Notes: a model not told the origin generated them from the letters alone. Positions 22,128 through 36,692 are shown, numbered from the stretch's first letter. The stretch is 64,000 bases of DNA from Anomaloglossus baeobatrachus (GCF_048569485.1 NW_027442041.1:186001-250000), one strand, 5' to 3'. Numbers and translations are program-made.

Positions 22128-23248
22128 AACCAGAATTGGTTTGGGCCTCGAGTGGCACCCTGGCCTATGCCGGACACATCTTAGGGAGAGAGAGCGAGAG
22201 GGAGACAAACCCACGCCTACACAAGACATTTTGTCACCCAAGCCAACCCTTGAAAAGGCTGCTTTGCAGAGCAAAAACAAGAAGAATGGTGCGTTTTGCA
22301 GCCGCCGCCCACTGCAATGAATCTGAATAACTCCTCCTTTAGGGCGCAAGCAACTCCCCTCCCCCTTGCAGTCTTTCCAATTCACGATACAAAAAGACGG
22401 ACAGGACAGGTTGCCTGACTTTCCGTCACTGCCACCCTTTGCCATCCTTACCCGTAGAAAGCCCTTTCATCATCCCCAAACCCTAATCTTTTCCCTTTCC
22501 TTCCCAGCCCCCAAACCCTGCCCTCTGTACCTTTCTCACCACCCGCTTCCCTTCTCCTGTCATCCCCCTACCATCCGGGAAAAAAAGAGATTGCCCCCTC
22601 CTTCCACTAGCCCACCCTCCCACCCAAAGAACAACTTCTTCTGCGCAGCTTGTTTTCTAGGCAGCAGCGCTATTGTGATGTCATCGGGGGGCATTGTGAC
22701 AAGCCGCCAGTGTTCCGTCTCTTCATGTTGTGCACTGTTCAAACCGAAAATACATCAACAGGCAGGCTACAGAAAAGCTTACTAACAAAGGTTAGAGAGG
22801 GGCTTTCTCAGAGGGCTTTTTACAGTTTGTCTATTCCCAATTAGCCGGTTTAGTATACTTAATGAAAGTACTAATTCTTTCATAGGCCGCCCATTCTTAG
22901 TATTTGACGTTCAGGTAACAACAGGTAACTTTATTTGGAGTGGAAGCAGAGAGATAACACCAGATGCCAATTGTAGATCCTCTCACACCTGTGGTCACTG
23001 CAGCATCTGACTCCACTTTGTCCAAAAGGGATCTATTCCATTCAATTACACATGATCTAGATTAGACTGACAACAAGATACTGCACGGGACATAGCAGAG
23101 TTGGTGAAGTTGAGTGGTGATGAGTTTGCTATTTGGATGAATAAAGCAAGTAAAAAGTGTATTAGATAAAAATTCATTTCAATTCGCTAATCGGGCTAAT
23201 ATGAATCAGGTGAATCGAGTTCTGCTTTTGGAAACTGGGTTAAGAAGG

Positions 23249-23612
23249 GGTGCACCGTTCCTGGAGGTACTGCAATACCAGGTCAATGCGTGGAGTGGAC
23301 AGAGCAAGCTCTTTTTCCATCTCCCTGTTCTAAAAATCCATTTAATATATGGTCCCCAGATAGGGGACGTATCAGATATTAAACTGATAAGAACAGATTT
23401 TTTTTTTTTTTTTTGAAGGATGAGTTTGAAAATAATAAAGAGACCGCCTCTCGTTGCCCAGGTAACTGTCCGTCACAAGAGGGCTATGACATCCTACGAT
23501 GCACACTCCCCCAAGGCCAGCAGTTGTGCAATACCCTGGCACCTTTCAGCACCAACCAAGGTAGTACCCTCCCAAACTACACTTGATCTTAGCCAAAAGG
23601 CCGAGAAGCGAT
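23249..23612 (-). pseudogene. RNU2: U2 copy 17, split by a 177-bp insert
   Basis: Nt 38-187 at 23249-23398 and nt 1-37 at 23576-23612. A private G to A at 23161 lies in the 3' flank. Confidence 0.95.
23399..23575 (-). mobile_element. Poly(A)-tailed insert in U2, group B, second copy
   Basis: Same body as the insert at 1791-1980 apart from one base near the tail (AGAGACC against AGTGACC on the plus strand). The tail here is 16 A instead of 29. Near identity could mean one insertion copied within the array or two recent insertions from one source. Confidence 0.8.
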
Positions 23613-24733
23613 AACCAGAATTGGTTTGGGCCTCGAGTGGCACCCTGGCCTATGCCGGACACATCTTAGGGAGAGAGAGCGAGAGGGAGACAAACCCACG
23701 CCTACACAAGACATTTTGTCACCCAAGCCAACCCTTGAAAAGGCTGCTTTGCAGAGCAAAAACAAGAAGAATGGTGCGTTTTGCAGCCGCCGCCCACTGC
23801 AATGAATCTGAATAACTCCTCCTTTAGGGCGCAAGCAACTCCCCTCCCCCTTGCAGTCTTTCCAATTCACGATACAAAAAGACGGACAGGACAGGTTGCC
23901 TGACTTTCCGTCACTGCCACCCTTTGCCATCCTTACCCGTAGAAAGCCCTTTCATCATCCCCAAACCCTAATCTTTTCCCTTTCCTTCCCAGCCCCCAAA
24001 CCCTGCCCTCTGTACCTTTCTCACCACCCGCTTCCCTTCTCCTGTCATCCCCCTACCACCCGGGAAAAAAAGAGATTGCCCCCTCCTTCCACTAGCCCAC
24101 CCTCCCACCCAAAGAACAACTTCTTCTGCGCAGCTTGTTTTCTAGGCAGCAGCGCTATTGTGATGTCATCGGGGGGCATTGTGACAAGCCGCCAGTGTTC
24201 CGTCTCTTCATGTTGTGCACTGTTCAAACCGAAAATACATCAACAGGCAGGCTACAGAAAAGCTTACTAACAAAGGTTAGAGAGGGGCTTTCTCAGAGGG
24301 CTTTTTACAGTTTGTCTATTCCCAATTAGCCGGTTTAGTATACTTAATGAAAGTACTAATTCTTTCATAGGCCGCCCATTCTTAGTATTTGACGTTCAGG
24401 TAACAACAGGTAACTTTATTTGGAGTGGAAGCAGAGAGATAACACCAGATGCCAATTGTAGATCCTCTCACACCTGTGGTCACTGCAGCATCTGACTCCA
24501 CTTTGTCCAAAAGGGATCTATTCCATTCAATTACACATGATCTAGATTAGACTGACAACAAGATACTGCACGGGACATAGCAGAGTTGGTGAAGTTGAGT
24601 GGTGATGAGTTTGCTATTTGGATGAATAAAGCAAGTAAAAAGTGTGTTAGATAAAAATTCATTTCAATTCGCTAATCGGGCTAATATGAATCAGGTGAAT
24701 CGAGTTCTGCTTTTGGAAACTGGGTTAAGAAGG

Positions 24734-24920
24734 GGTGCACCGTTCCTGGAGGTACTGCAATACCAGGTCAATGCGTGGAGTGGACAGAGCAAGCTCTTTT
24801 TCCATCTCCCTGTTCTAAAAATCCATTTAATATATGGTCCCCAGATAGGGGACGTATCAGATATTAAACTGATAAGAACAGATACTACACTTGATCTTAG
24901 CCAAAAGGCCGAGAAGCGAT
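24734..24920 (-). ncRNA. RNU2: U2 snRNA copy 18
   Basis: Consensus; first of eleven consecutive uninterrupted copies (18-28). Confidence 0.97.
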
Positions 24921-26041
24921 AACCAGAATTGGTTTGGGCCTCGAGTGGCACCCTGGCCTATGCCGGACACATCTTAGGGAGAGAGAGCGAGAGGGAGACA
25001 AACCCACGCCTACACAAGACATTTTGTCACCCAAGCCAACCCTTGAAAAGGCTGCTTTGCAGAGCAAAAACAAGAAGAATGGTGCGTTTTGCAGCCGCCG
25101 CCCACTGCAATGAATCTGAATAACTCCTCCTTTAGGGCGCAAGCAACTCCCCTCCCCCTTGCAGTCTTTCCAATTCACGATACAAAAAGACGGACAGGAC
25201 AGGTTGCCTGACTTTCCGTCACTGCCACCCTTTGCCATCCTTACCCGTAGAAAGCCCTTTCATCATCCCCAAACCCTAATCTTTTCCCTTTCCTTCCCAG
25301 CCCCCAAACCCTGCCCTCTGTACCTTTCTCACCACCCGCTTCCCTTCTCCTGTCATCCCCCTACCACCCGGGAAAAAAAGAGATTGCCCCCTCCTTCCAC
25401 TAGCCCACCCTCCCACCCAAAGAACAACTTCTTCTGCGCAGCTTGTTTTCTAGGCAGCAGCGCTATTGTGATGTCATCGGGGGGCATTGTGACAAGCCGC
25501 CAGTGTTCCGTCTCTTCATGTTGTGCACTGTTCAAACCGAAAATACATCAACAGGCAGGCTACAGAAAAGCTTACTAACAAAGGTTAGAGAGGGGCTTTC
25601 TCAGAGGGCTTTTTACAGTTTGTCTATTCCCAATTAGCCGGTTTAGTATACTTAATGAAAGTACTAATTCTTTCATAGGCCGCCCATTCTTAGTATTTGA
25701 CGTTCAGGTAACAACAGGTAACTTTATTTGGAGTGGAAGCAGAGAGATAACACCAGATGCCAATTGTAGATCCTCTCACACCTGTGGTCACTGCAGCATC
25801 TGACTCCACTTTGTCCAAAAGGGATCTATTCCATTCAATTACACATGATCTAGATTAGACTGACAACAAGATACTGCACGGGACATAGCAGAGTTGGTGA
25901 AGTTGAGTGGTGATGAGTTTGCTATTTGGATGAATAAAGCAAGTAAAAAGTGTGTTAGATAAAAATTCATTTCAATTCGCTAATCGGGCTAATATGAATC
26001 AGGTGAATCGAGTTCTGCTTTTGGAAACTGGGTTAAGAAGG

Positions 26042-26228
26042 GGTGCACCGTTCCTGGAGGTACTGCAATACCAGGTCAATGCGTGGAGTGGACAGAGCAA
26101 GCTCTTTTTCCATCTCCCTGTTCTAAAAATCCATTTAATATATGGTCCCCAGATAGGGGACGTATCAGATATTAAACTGATAAGAACAGATACTACACTT
26201 GATCTTAGCCAAAAGGCCGAGAAGCGAT
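26042..26228 (-). ncRNA. RNU2: U2 snRNA copy 19
   Basis: Consensus gene and flanks. Confidence 0.97.
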
Positions 26229-27349
26229 AACCAGAATTGGTTTGGGCCTCGAGTGGCACCCTGGCCTATGCCGGACACATCTTAGGGAGAGAGAGCGAGA
26301 GGGAGACAAACCCACGCCTACACAAGACATTTTGTCACCCAAGCCAACCCTTGAAAAGGCTGCTTTGCAGAGCAAAAACAAGAAGAATGGTGCGTTTTGC
26401 AGCCGCCGCCCACTGCAATGAATCTGAATAACTCCTCCTTTAGGGCGCAAGCAACTCCCCTCCCCCTTGCAGTCTTTCCAATTCACGATACAAAAAGACG
26501 GACAGGACAGGTTGCCTGACTTTCCGTCACTGCCACCCTTTGCCATCCTTACCCGTAGAAAGCCCTTTCATCATCCCCAAACCCTAATCTTTTCCCTTTC
26601 CTTCCCAGCCCCCAAACCCTGCCCTCTGTACCTTTCTCACCACCCGCTTCCCTTCTCCTGTCATCCCCCTACCACCCGGGAAAAAAAGAGATTGCCCCCT
26701 CCTTCCACTAGCCCACCCTCCCACCCAAAGAACAACTTCTTCTGCGCAGCTTGTTTTCTAGGCAGCAGCGCTATTGTGATGTCATCGGGGGGCATTGTGA
26801 CAAGCCGCCAGTGTTCCGTCTCTTCATGTTGTGCACTGTTCAAACCGAAAATACATCAACAGGCAGGCTACAGAAAAGCTTACTAACAAAGGTTAGAGAG
26901 GGGCTTTCTCAGAGGGCTTTTTACAGTTTGTCTATTCCCAATTAGCCGGTTTAGTATACTTAATGAAAGTACTAATTCTTTCATAGGCCGCCCATTCTTA
27001 GTATTTGACGTTCAGGTAACAACAGGTAACTTTATTTGGAGTGGAAGCAGAGAGATAACACCAGATGCCAATTGTAGATCCTCTCACACCTGTGGTCACT
27101 GCAGCATCTGACTCCACTTTGTCCAAAAGGGATCTATTCCATTCAATTACACATGATCTAGATTAGACTGACAACAAGATACTGCACGGGACATAGCAGA
27201 GTTGGTGAAGTTGAGTGGTGATGAGTTTGCTATTTGGATGAATAAAGCAAGTAAAAAGTGTGTTAGATAAAAATTCATTTCAATTCGCTAATCGGGCTAA
27301 TATGAATCAGGTGAATCGAGTTCTGCTTTTGGAAACTGGGTTAAGAAGG

Positions 27350-27536
27350 GGTGCACCGTTCCTGGAGGTACTGCAATACCAGGTCAATGCGTGGAGTGGA
27401 CAGAGCAAGCTCTTTTTCCATCTCCCTGTTCTAAAAATCCATTTAATATATGGTCCCCAGATAGGGGACGTATCAGATATTAAACTGATAAGAACAGATA
27501 CTACACTTGATCTTAGCCAAAAGGCCGAGAAGCGAT
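27350..27536 (-). ncRNA. RNU2: U2 snRNA copy 20
   Basis: Consensus gene and flanks. Confidence 0.97.
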
Positions 27537-28657
27537 AACCAGAATTGGTTTGGGCCTCGAGTGGCACCCTGGCCTATGCCGGACACATCTTAGGGAGAGA
27601 GAGCGAGAGGGAGACAAACCCACGCCTACACAAGACATTTTGTCACCCAAGCCAACCCTTGAAAAGGCTGCTTTGCAGAGCAAAAACAAGAAGAATGGTG
27701 CGTTTTGCAGCCGCCGCCCACTGCAATGAATCTGAATAACTCCTCCTTTAGGGCGCAAGCAACTCCCCTCCCCCTTGCAGTCTTTCCAATTCACGATACA
27801 AAAAGACGGACAGGACAGGTTGCCTGACTTTCCGTCACTGCCACCCTTTGCCATCCTTACCCGTAGAAAGCCCTTTCATCATCCCCAAACCCTAATCTTT
27901 TCCCTTTCCTTCCCAGCCCCCAAACCCTGCCCTCTGTACCTTTCTCACCACCCGCTTCCCTTCTCCTGTCATCCCCCTACCACCCGGGAAAAAAAGAGAT
28001 TGCCCCCTCCTTCCACTAGCCCACCCTCCCACCCAAAGAACAACTTCTTCTGCGCAGCTTGTTTTCTAGGCAGCAGCGCTATTGTGATGTCATCGGGGGG
28101 CATTGTGACAAGCCGCCAGTGTTCCGTCTCTTCATGTTGTGCACTGTTCAAACCGAAAATACATCAACAGGCAGGCTACAGAAAAGCTTACTAACAAAGG
28201 TTAGAGAGGGGCTTTCTCAGAGGGCTTTTTACAGTTTGTCTATTCCCAATTAGCCGGTTTAGTATACTTAATGAAAGTACTAATTCTTTCATAGGCCGCC
28301 CATTCTTAGTATTTGACGTTCAGGTAACAACAGGTAACTTTATTTGGAGTGGAAGCAGAGAGATAACACCAGATGCCAATTGTAGATCCTCTCACACCTG
28401 TGGTCACTGCAGCATCTGACTCCACTTTGTCCAAAAGGGATCTATTCCATTCAATTACACATGATCTAGATTAGACTGACAACAAGATACTGCACGGGAC
28501 ATAGCAGAGTTGGTGAAGTTGAGTGGTGATGAGTTTGCTATTTGGATGAATAAAGCAAGTAAAAAGTGTGTTAGATAAAAATTCATTTCAATTCGCTAAT
28601 CGGGCTAATATGAATCAGGTGAATCGAGTTCTGCTTTTGGAAACTGGGTTAAGAAGG

Positions 28658-28844
28658 GGTGCACCGTTCCTGGAGGTACTGCAATACCAGGTCAATGCGT
28701 GGAGTGGACAGAGCAAGCTCTTTTTCCATCTCCCTGTTCTAAAAATCCATTTAATATATGGTCCCCAGATAGGGGACGTATCAGATATTAAACTGATAAG
28801 AACAGATACTACACTTGATCTTAGCCAAAAGGCCGAGAAGCGAT
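28658..28844 (-). ncRNA. RNU2: U2 snRNA copy 21
   Basis: Consensus U2; C to T at 29639 in the spacer between this copy and copy 22. Confidence 0.97.
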
Positions 28845-29965
28845 AACCAGAATTGGTTTGGGCCTCGAGTGGCACCCTGGCCTATGCCGGACACATCTTA
28901 GGGAGAGAGAGCGAGAGGGAGACAAACCCACGCCTACACAAGACATTTTGTCACCCAAGCCAACCCTTGAAAAGGCTGCTTTGCAGAGCAAAAACAAGAA
29001 GAATGGTGCGTTTTGCAGCCGCCGCCCACTGCAATGAATCTGAATAACTCCTCCTTTAGGGCGCAAGCAACTCCCCTCCCCCTTGCAGTCTTTCCAATTC
29101 ACGATACAAAAAGACGGACAGGACAGGTTGCCTGACTTTCCGTCACTGCCACCCTTTGCCATCCTTACCCGTAGAAAGCCCTTTCATCATCCCCAAACCC
29201 TAATCTTTTCCCTTTCCTTCCCAGCCCCCAAACCCTGCCCTCTGTACCTTTCTCACCACCCGCTTCCCTTCTCCTGTCATCCCCCTACCACCCGGGAAAA
29301 AAAGAGATTGCCCCCTCCTTCCACTAGCCCACCCTCCCACCCAAAGAACAACTTCTTCTGCGCAGCTTGTTTTCTAGGCAGCAGCGCTATTGTGATGTCA
29401 TCGGGGGGCATTGTGACAAGCCGCCAGTGTTCCGTCTCTTCATGTTGTGCACTGTTCAAACCGAAAATACATCAACAGGCAGGCTACAGAAAAGCTTACT
29501 AACAAAGGTTAGAGAGGGGCTTTCTCAGAGGGCTTTTTACAGTTTGTCTATTCCCAATTAGCCGGTTTAGTATACTTAATGAAAGTACTAATTCTTTCAT
29601 AGGCCGCCCATTCTTAGTATTTGACGTTCAGGTAACAATAGGTAACTTTATTTGGAGTGGAAGCAGAGAGATAACACCAGATGCCAATTGTAGATCCTCT
29701 CACACCTGTGGTCACTGCAGCATCTGACTCCACTTTGTCCAAAAGGGATCTATTCCATTCAATTACACATGATCTAGATTAGACTGACAACAAGATACTG
29801 CACGGGACATAGCAGAGTTGGTGAAGTTGAGTGGTGATGAGTTTGCTATTTGGATGAATAAAGCAAGTAAAAAGTGTGTTAGATAAAAATTCATTTCAAT
29901 TCGCTAATCGGGCTAATATGAATCAGGTGAATCGAGTTCTGCTTTTGGAAACTGGGTTAAGAAGG

Positions 29966-30152
29966 GGTGCACCGTTCCTGGAGGTACTGCAATACCAGGT
30001 CAATGCGTGGAGTGGACAGAGCAAGCTCTTTTTCCATCTCCCTGTTCTAAAAATCCATTTAATATATGGTCCCCAGATAGGGGACGTATCAGATATTAAA
30101 CTGATAAGAACAGATACTACACTTGATCTTAGCCAAAAGGCCGAGAAGCGAT
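29966..30152 (-). ncRNA. RNU2: U2 snRNA copy 22
   Basis: Consensus gene and promoter. Confidence 0.97.
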
Positions 30153-31273
30153 AACCAGAATTGGTTTGGGCCTCGAGTGGCACCCTGGCCTATGCCGGAC
30201 ACATCTTAGGGAGAGAGAGCGAGAGGGAGACAAACCCACGCCTACACAAGACATTTTGTCACCCAAGCCAACCCTTGAAAAGGCTGCTTTGCAGAGCAAA
30301 AACAAGAAGAATGGTGCGTTTTGCAGCCGCCGCCCACTGCAATGAATCTGAATAACTCCTCCTTTAGGGCGCAAGCAACTCCCCTCCCCCTTGCAGTCTT
30401 TCCAATTCACGATACAAAAAGACGGACAGGACAGGTTGCCTGACTTTCCGTCACTGCCACCCTTTGCCATCCTTACCCGTAGAAAGCCCTTTCATCATCC
30501 CCAAACCCTAATCTTTTCCCTTTCCTTCCCAGCCCCCAAACCCTGCCCTCTGTACCTTTCTCACCACCCGCTTCCCTTCTCCTGTCATCCCCCTACCACC
30601 CGGGAAAAAAAGAGATTGCCCCCTCCTTCCACTAGCCCACCCTCCCACCCAAAGAACAACTTCTTCTGCGCAGCTTGTTTTCTAGGCAGCAGCGCTATTG
30701 TGATGTCATCGGGGGGCATTGTGACAAGCCGCCAGTGTTCCGTCTCTTCATGTTGTGCACTGTTCAAACCGAAAATACATCAACAGGCAGGCTACAGAAA
30801 AGCTTACTAACAAAGGTTAGAGAGGGGCTTTCTCAGAGGGCTTTTTACAGTTTGTCTATTCCCAATTAGCCGGTTTAGTATACTTAATGAAAGTACTAAT
30901 TCTTTCATAGGCCGCCCATTCTTAGTATTTGACGTTCAGGTAACAACAGGTAACTTTATTTGGAGTGGAAGCAGAGAGATAACACCAGATGCCAATTGTA
31001 GATCCTCTCACACCTGTGGTCACTGCAGCATCTGACTCCACTTTGTCCAAAAGGGATCTATTCCATTCAATTACACATGATCTAGATTAGACTGACAACA
31101 AGATACTGCACGGGACATAGCAGAGTTGGTGAAGTTGAGTGGTGATGAGTTTGCTATTTGGATGAATAAAGCAAGTAAAAAGTGTGTTAGATAAAAATTC
31201 ATTTCAATTCGCTAATCGGGCTAATATGAATCAGGTGAATCGAGTTCTGCTTTTGGAAACTGGGTTAAGAAGG

Positions 31274-31460
31274 GGTGCACCGTTCCTGGAGGTACTGCAA
31301 TACCAGGTCAATGCGTGGAGTGGACAGAGCAAGCTCTTTTTCCATCTCCCTGTTCTAAAAATCCATTTAATATATGGTCCCCAGATAGGGGACGTATCAG
31401 ATATTAAACTGATAAGAACAGATACTACACTTGATCTTAGCCAAAAGGCCGAGAAGCGAT
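31274..31460 (-). ncRNA. RNU2: U2 snRNA copy 23
   Basis: Consensus gene and flanks. Confidence 0.97.
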
Positions 31461-32581
31461 AACCAGAATTGGTTTGGGCCTCGAGTGGCACCCTGGCCTA
31501 TGCCGGACACATCTTAGGGAGAGAGAGCGAGAGGGAGACAAACCCACGCCTACACAAGACATTTTGTCACCCAAGCCAACCCTTGAAAAGGCTGCTTTGC
31601 AGAGCAAAAACAAGAAGAATGGTGCGTTTTGCAGCCGCCGCCCACTGCAATGAATCTGAATAACTCCTCCTTTAGGGCGCAAGCAACTCCCCTCCCCCTT
31701 GCAGTCTTTCCAATTCACGATACAAAAAGACGGACAGGACAGGTTGCCTGACTTTCCGTCACTGCCACCCTTTGCCATCCTTACCCGTAGAAAGCCCTTT
31801 CATCATCCCCAAACCCTAATCTTTTCCCTTTCCTTCCCAGCCCCCAAACCCTGCCCTCTGTACCTTTCTCACCACCCGCTTCCCTTCTCCTGTCATCCCC
31901 CTACCACCCGGGAAAAAAAGAGATTGCCCCCTCCTTCCACTAGCCCACCCTCCCACCCAAAGAACAACTTCTTCTGCGCAGCTTGTTTTCTAGGCAGCAG
32001 CGCTATTGTGATGTCATCGGGGGGCATTGTGACAAGCCGCCAGTGTTCCGTCTCTTCATGTTGTGCACTGTTCAAACCGAAAATACATCAACAGGCAGGC
32101 TACAGAAAAGCTTACTAACAAAGGTTAGAGAGGGGCTTTCTCAGAGGGCTTTTTACAGTTTGTCTATTCCCAATTAGCCGGTTTAGTATACTTAATGAAA
32201 GTACTAATTCTTTCATAGGCCGCCCATTCTTAGTATTTGACGTTCAGGTAACAACAGGTAACTTTATTTGGAGTGGAAGCAGAGAGATAACACCAGATGC
32301 CAATTGTAGATCCTCTCACACCTGTGGTCACTGCAGCATCTGACTCCACTTTGTCCAAAAGGGATCTATTCCATTCAATTACACATGATCTAGATTAGAC
32401 TGACAACAAGATACTGCACGGGACATAGCAGAGTTGGTGAAGTTGAGTGGTGATGAGTTTGCTATTTGGATGAATAAAGCAAGTAAAAAGTGTGTTAGAT
32501 AAAAATTCATTTCAATTCGCTAATCGGGCTAATATGAATCAGGTGAATCGAGTTCTGCTTTTGGAAACTGGGTTAAGAAGG

Positions 32582-32768
32582 GGTGCACCGTTCCTGGAGG
32601 TACTGCAATACCAGGTCAATGCGTGGAGTGGACAGAGCAAGCTCTTTTTCCATCTCCCTGTTCTAAAAATCCATTTAATATATGGTCCCCAGATAGGGGA
32701 CGTATCAGATATTAAACTGATAAGAACAGATACTACACTTGATCTTAGCCAAAAGGCCGAGAAGCGAT
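32582..32768 (-). ncRNA. RNU2: U2 snRNA copy 24
   Basis: Consensus U2. A C to T change at 33006 falls beside the G-rich distal box, about 238 bp upstream, and shortens its G run by one. Confidence 0.97.
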
Positions 32769-33889
32769 AACCAGAATTGGTTTGGGCCTCGAGTGGCACC
32801 CTGGCCTATGCCGGACACATCTTAGGGAGAGAGAGCGAGAGGGAGACAAACCCACGCCTACACAAGACATTTTGTCACCCAAGCCAACCCTTGAAAAGGC
32901 TGCTTTGCAGAGCAAAAACAAGAAGAATGGTGCGTTTTGCAGCCGCCGCCCACTGCAATGAATCTGAATAACTCCTCCTTTAGGGCGCAAGCAACTCCCC
33001 TCCCCTTTGCAGTCTTTCCAATTCACGATACAAAAAGACGGACAGGACAGGTTGCCTGACTTTCCGTCACTGCCACCCTTTGCCATCCTTACCCGTAGAA
33101 AGCCCTTTCATCATCCCCAAACCCTAATCTTTTCCCTTTCCTTCCCAGCCCCCAAACCCTGCCCTCTGTACCTTTCTCACCACCCGCTTCCCTTCTCCTG
33201 TCATCCCCCTACCACCCGGGAAAAAAAGAGATTGCCCCCTCCTTCCACTAGCCCACCCTCCCACCCAAAGAACAACTTCTTCTGCGCAGCTTGTTTTCTA
33301 GGCAGCAGCGCTATTGTGATGTCATCGGGGGGCATTGTGACAAGCCGCCAGTGTTCCGTCTCTTCATGTTGTGCACTGTTCAAACCGAAAATACATCAAC
33401 AGGCAGGCTACAGAAAAGCTTACTAACAAAGGTTAGAGAGGGGCTTTCTCAGAGGGCTTTTTACAGTTTGTCTATTCCCAATTAGCCGGTTTAGTATACT
33501 TAATGAAAGTACTAATTCTTTCATAGGCCGCCCATTCTTAGTATTTGACGTTCAGGTAACAACAGGTAACTTTATTTGGAGTGGAAGCAGAGAGATAACA
33601 CCAGATGCCAATTGTAGATCCTCTCACACCTGTGGTCACTGCAGCATCTGACTCCACTTTGTCCAAAAGGGATCTATTCCATTCAATTACACATGATCTA
33701 GATTAGACTGACAACAAGATACTGCACGGGACATAGCAGAGTTGGTGAAGTTGAGTGGTGATGAGTTTGCTATTTGGATGAATAAAGCAAGTAAAAAGTG
33801 TGTTAGATAAAAATTCATTTCAATTCGCTAATCGGGCTAATATGAATCAGGTGAATCGAGTTCTGCTTTTGGAAACTGGGTTAAGAAGG

Positions 33890-34076
33890 GGTGCACCGTT
33901 CCTGGAGGTACTGCAATACCAGGTCAATGCGTGGAGTGGACAGAGCAAGCTCTTTTTCCATCTCCCTGTTCTAAAAATCCATTTAATATATGGTCCCCAG
34001 ATAGGGGACGTATCAGATATTAAACTGATAAGAACAGATACTACACTTGATCTTAGCCAAAAGGCCGAGAAGCGAT
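33890..34076 (-). ncRNA. RNU2: U2 snRNA copy 25
   Basis: Consensus U2; C to T at 34444 in the pyrimidine tract. Confidence 0.97.
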
Positions 34077-35197
34077 AACCAGAATTGGTTTGGGCCTCGA
34101 GTGGCACCCTGGCCTATGCCGGACACATCTTAGGGAGAGAGAGCGAGAGGGAGACAAACCCACGCCTACACAAGACATTTTGTCACCCAAGCCAACCCTT
34201 GAAAAGGCTGCTTTGCAGAGCAAAAACAAGAAGAATGGTGCGTTTTGCAGCCGCCGCCCACTGCAATGAATCTGAATAACTCCTCCTTTAGGGCGCAAGC
34301 AACTCCCCTCCCCCTTGCAGTCTTTCCAATTCACGATACAAAAAGACGGACAGGACAGGTTGCCTGACTTTCCGTCACTGCCACCCTTTGCCATCCTTAC
34401 CCGTAGAAAGCCCTTTCATCATCCCCAAACCCTAATCTTTTCCTTTTCCTTCCCAGCCCCCAAACCCTGCCCTCTGTACCTTTCTCACCACCCGCTTCCC
34501 TTCTCCTGTCATCCCCCTACCACCCGGGAAAAAAAGAGATTGCCCCCTCCTTCCACTAGCCCACCCTCCCACCCAAAGAACAACTTCTTCTGCGCAGCTT
34601 GTTTTCTAGGCAGCAGCGCTATTGTGATGTCATCGGGGGGCATTGTGACAAGCCGCCAGTGTTCCGTCTCTTCATGTTGTGCACTGTTCAAACCGAAAAT
34701 ACATCAACAGGCAGGCTACAGAAAAGCTTACTAACAAAGGTTAGAGAGGGGCTTTCTCAGAGGGCTTTTTACAGTTTGTCTATTCCCAATTAGCCGGTTT
34801 AGTATACTTAATGAAAGTACTAATTCTTTCATAGGCCGCCCATTCTTAGTATTTGACGTTCAGGTAACAACAGGTAACTTTATTTGGAGTGGAAGCAGAG
34901 AGATAACACCAGATGCCAATTGTAGATCCTCTCACACCTGTGGTCACTGCAGCATCTGACTCCACTTTGTCCAAAAGGGATCTATTCCATTCAATTACAC
35001 ATGATCTAGATTAGACTGACAACAAGATACTGCACGGGACATAGCAGAGTTGGTGAAGTTGAGTGGTGATGAGTTTGCTATTTGGATGAATAAAGCAAGT
35101 AAAAAGTGTGTTAGATAAAAATTCATTTCAATTCGCTAATCGGGCTAATATGAATCAGGTGAATCGAGTTCTGCTTTTGGAAACTGGGTTAAGAAGG

Positions 35198-35384
35198 GGT
35201 GCACCGTTCCTGGAGGTACTGCAATACCAGGTCAATGCGTGGAGTGGACAGAGCAAGCTCTTTTTCCATCTCCCTGTTCTAAAAATCCATTTAATATATG
35301 GTCCCCAGATAGGGGACGTATCAGATATTAAACTGATAAGAACAGATACTACACTTGATCTTAGCCAAAAGGCCGAGAAGCGAT
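35198..35384 (-). ncRNA. RNU2: U2 snRNA copy 26
   Basis: Consensus gene and flanks. Confidence 0.97.
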
Positions 35385-36505
35385 AACCAGAATTGGTTTG
35401 GGCCTCGAGTGGCACCCTGGCCTATGCCGGACACATCTTAGGGAGAGAGAGCGAGAGGGAGACAAACCCACGCCTACACAAGACATTTTGTCACCCAAGC
35501 CAACCCTTGAAAAGGCTGCTTTGCAGAGCAAAAACAAGAAGAATGGTGCGTTTTGCAGCCGCCGCCCACTGCAATGAATCTGAATAACTCCTCCTTTAGG
35601 GCGCAAGCAACTCCCCTCCCCCTTGCAGTCTTTCCAATTCACGATACAAAAAGACGGACAGGACAGGTTGCCTGACTTTCCGTCACTGCCACCCTTTGCC
35701 ATCCTTACCCGTAGAAAGCCCTTTCATCATCCCCAAACCCTAATCTTTTCCCTTTCCTTCCCAGCCCCCAAACCCTGCCCTCTGTACCTTTCTCACCACC
35801 CGCTTCCCTTCTCCTGTCATCCCCCTACCACCCGGGAAAAAAAGAGATTGCCCCCTCCTTCCACTAGCCCACCCTCCCACCCAAAGAACAACTTCTTCTG
35901 CGCAGCTTGTTTTCTAGGCAGCAGCGCTATTGTGATGTCATCGGGGGGCATTGTGACAAGCCGCCAGTGTTCCGTCTCTTCATGTTGTGCACTGTTCAAA
36001 CCGAAAATACATCAACAGGCAGGCTACAGAAAAGCTTACTAACAAAGGTTAGAGAGGGGCTTTCTCAGAGGGCTTTTTACAGTTTGTCTATTCCCAATTA
36101 GCCGGTTTAGTATACTTAATGAAAGTACTAATTCTTTCATAGGCCGCCCATTCTTAGTATTTGACGTTCAGGTAACAACAGGTAACTTTATTTGGAGTGG
36201 AAGCAGAGAGATAACACCAGATGCCAATTGTAGATCCTCTCACACCTGTGGTCACTGCAGCATCTGACTCCACTTTGTCCAAAAGGGATCTATTCCATTC
36301 AATTACACATGATCTAGATTAGACTGACAACAAGATACTGCACGGGACATAGCAGAGTTGGTGAAGTTGAGTGGTGATGAGTTTGCTATTTGGATGAATA
36401 AAGCAAGTAAAAAGTGTGTTAGATAAAAATTCATTTCAATTCGCTAATCGGGCTAATATGAATCAGGTGAATCGAGTTCTGCTTTTGGAAACTGGGTTAA
36501 GAAGG

Positions 36506-36692
36506 GGTGCACCGTTCCTGGAGGTACTGCAATACCAGGTCAATGCGTGGAGTGGACAGAGCAAGCTCTTTTTCCATCTCCCTGTTCTAAAAATCCATTT
36601 AATATATGGTCCCCAGATAGGGGACGTATCAGATATTAAACTGATAAGAACAGATACTACACTTGATCTTAGCCAAAAGGCCGAGAAGCGAT
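36506..36692 (-). ncRNA. RNU2: U2 snRNA copy 27
   Basis: Consensus U2 with two private upstream changes, at 36715 (G to A, -23) and 37008 (C to A). Confidence 0.97.
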
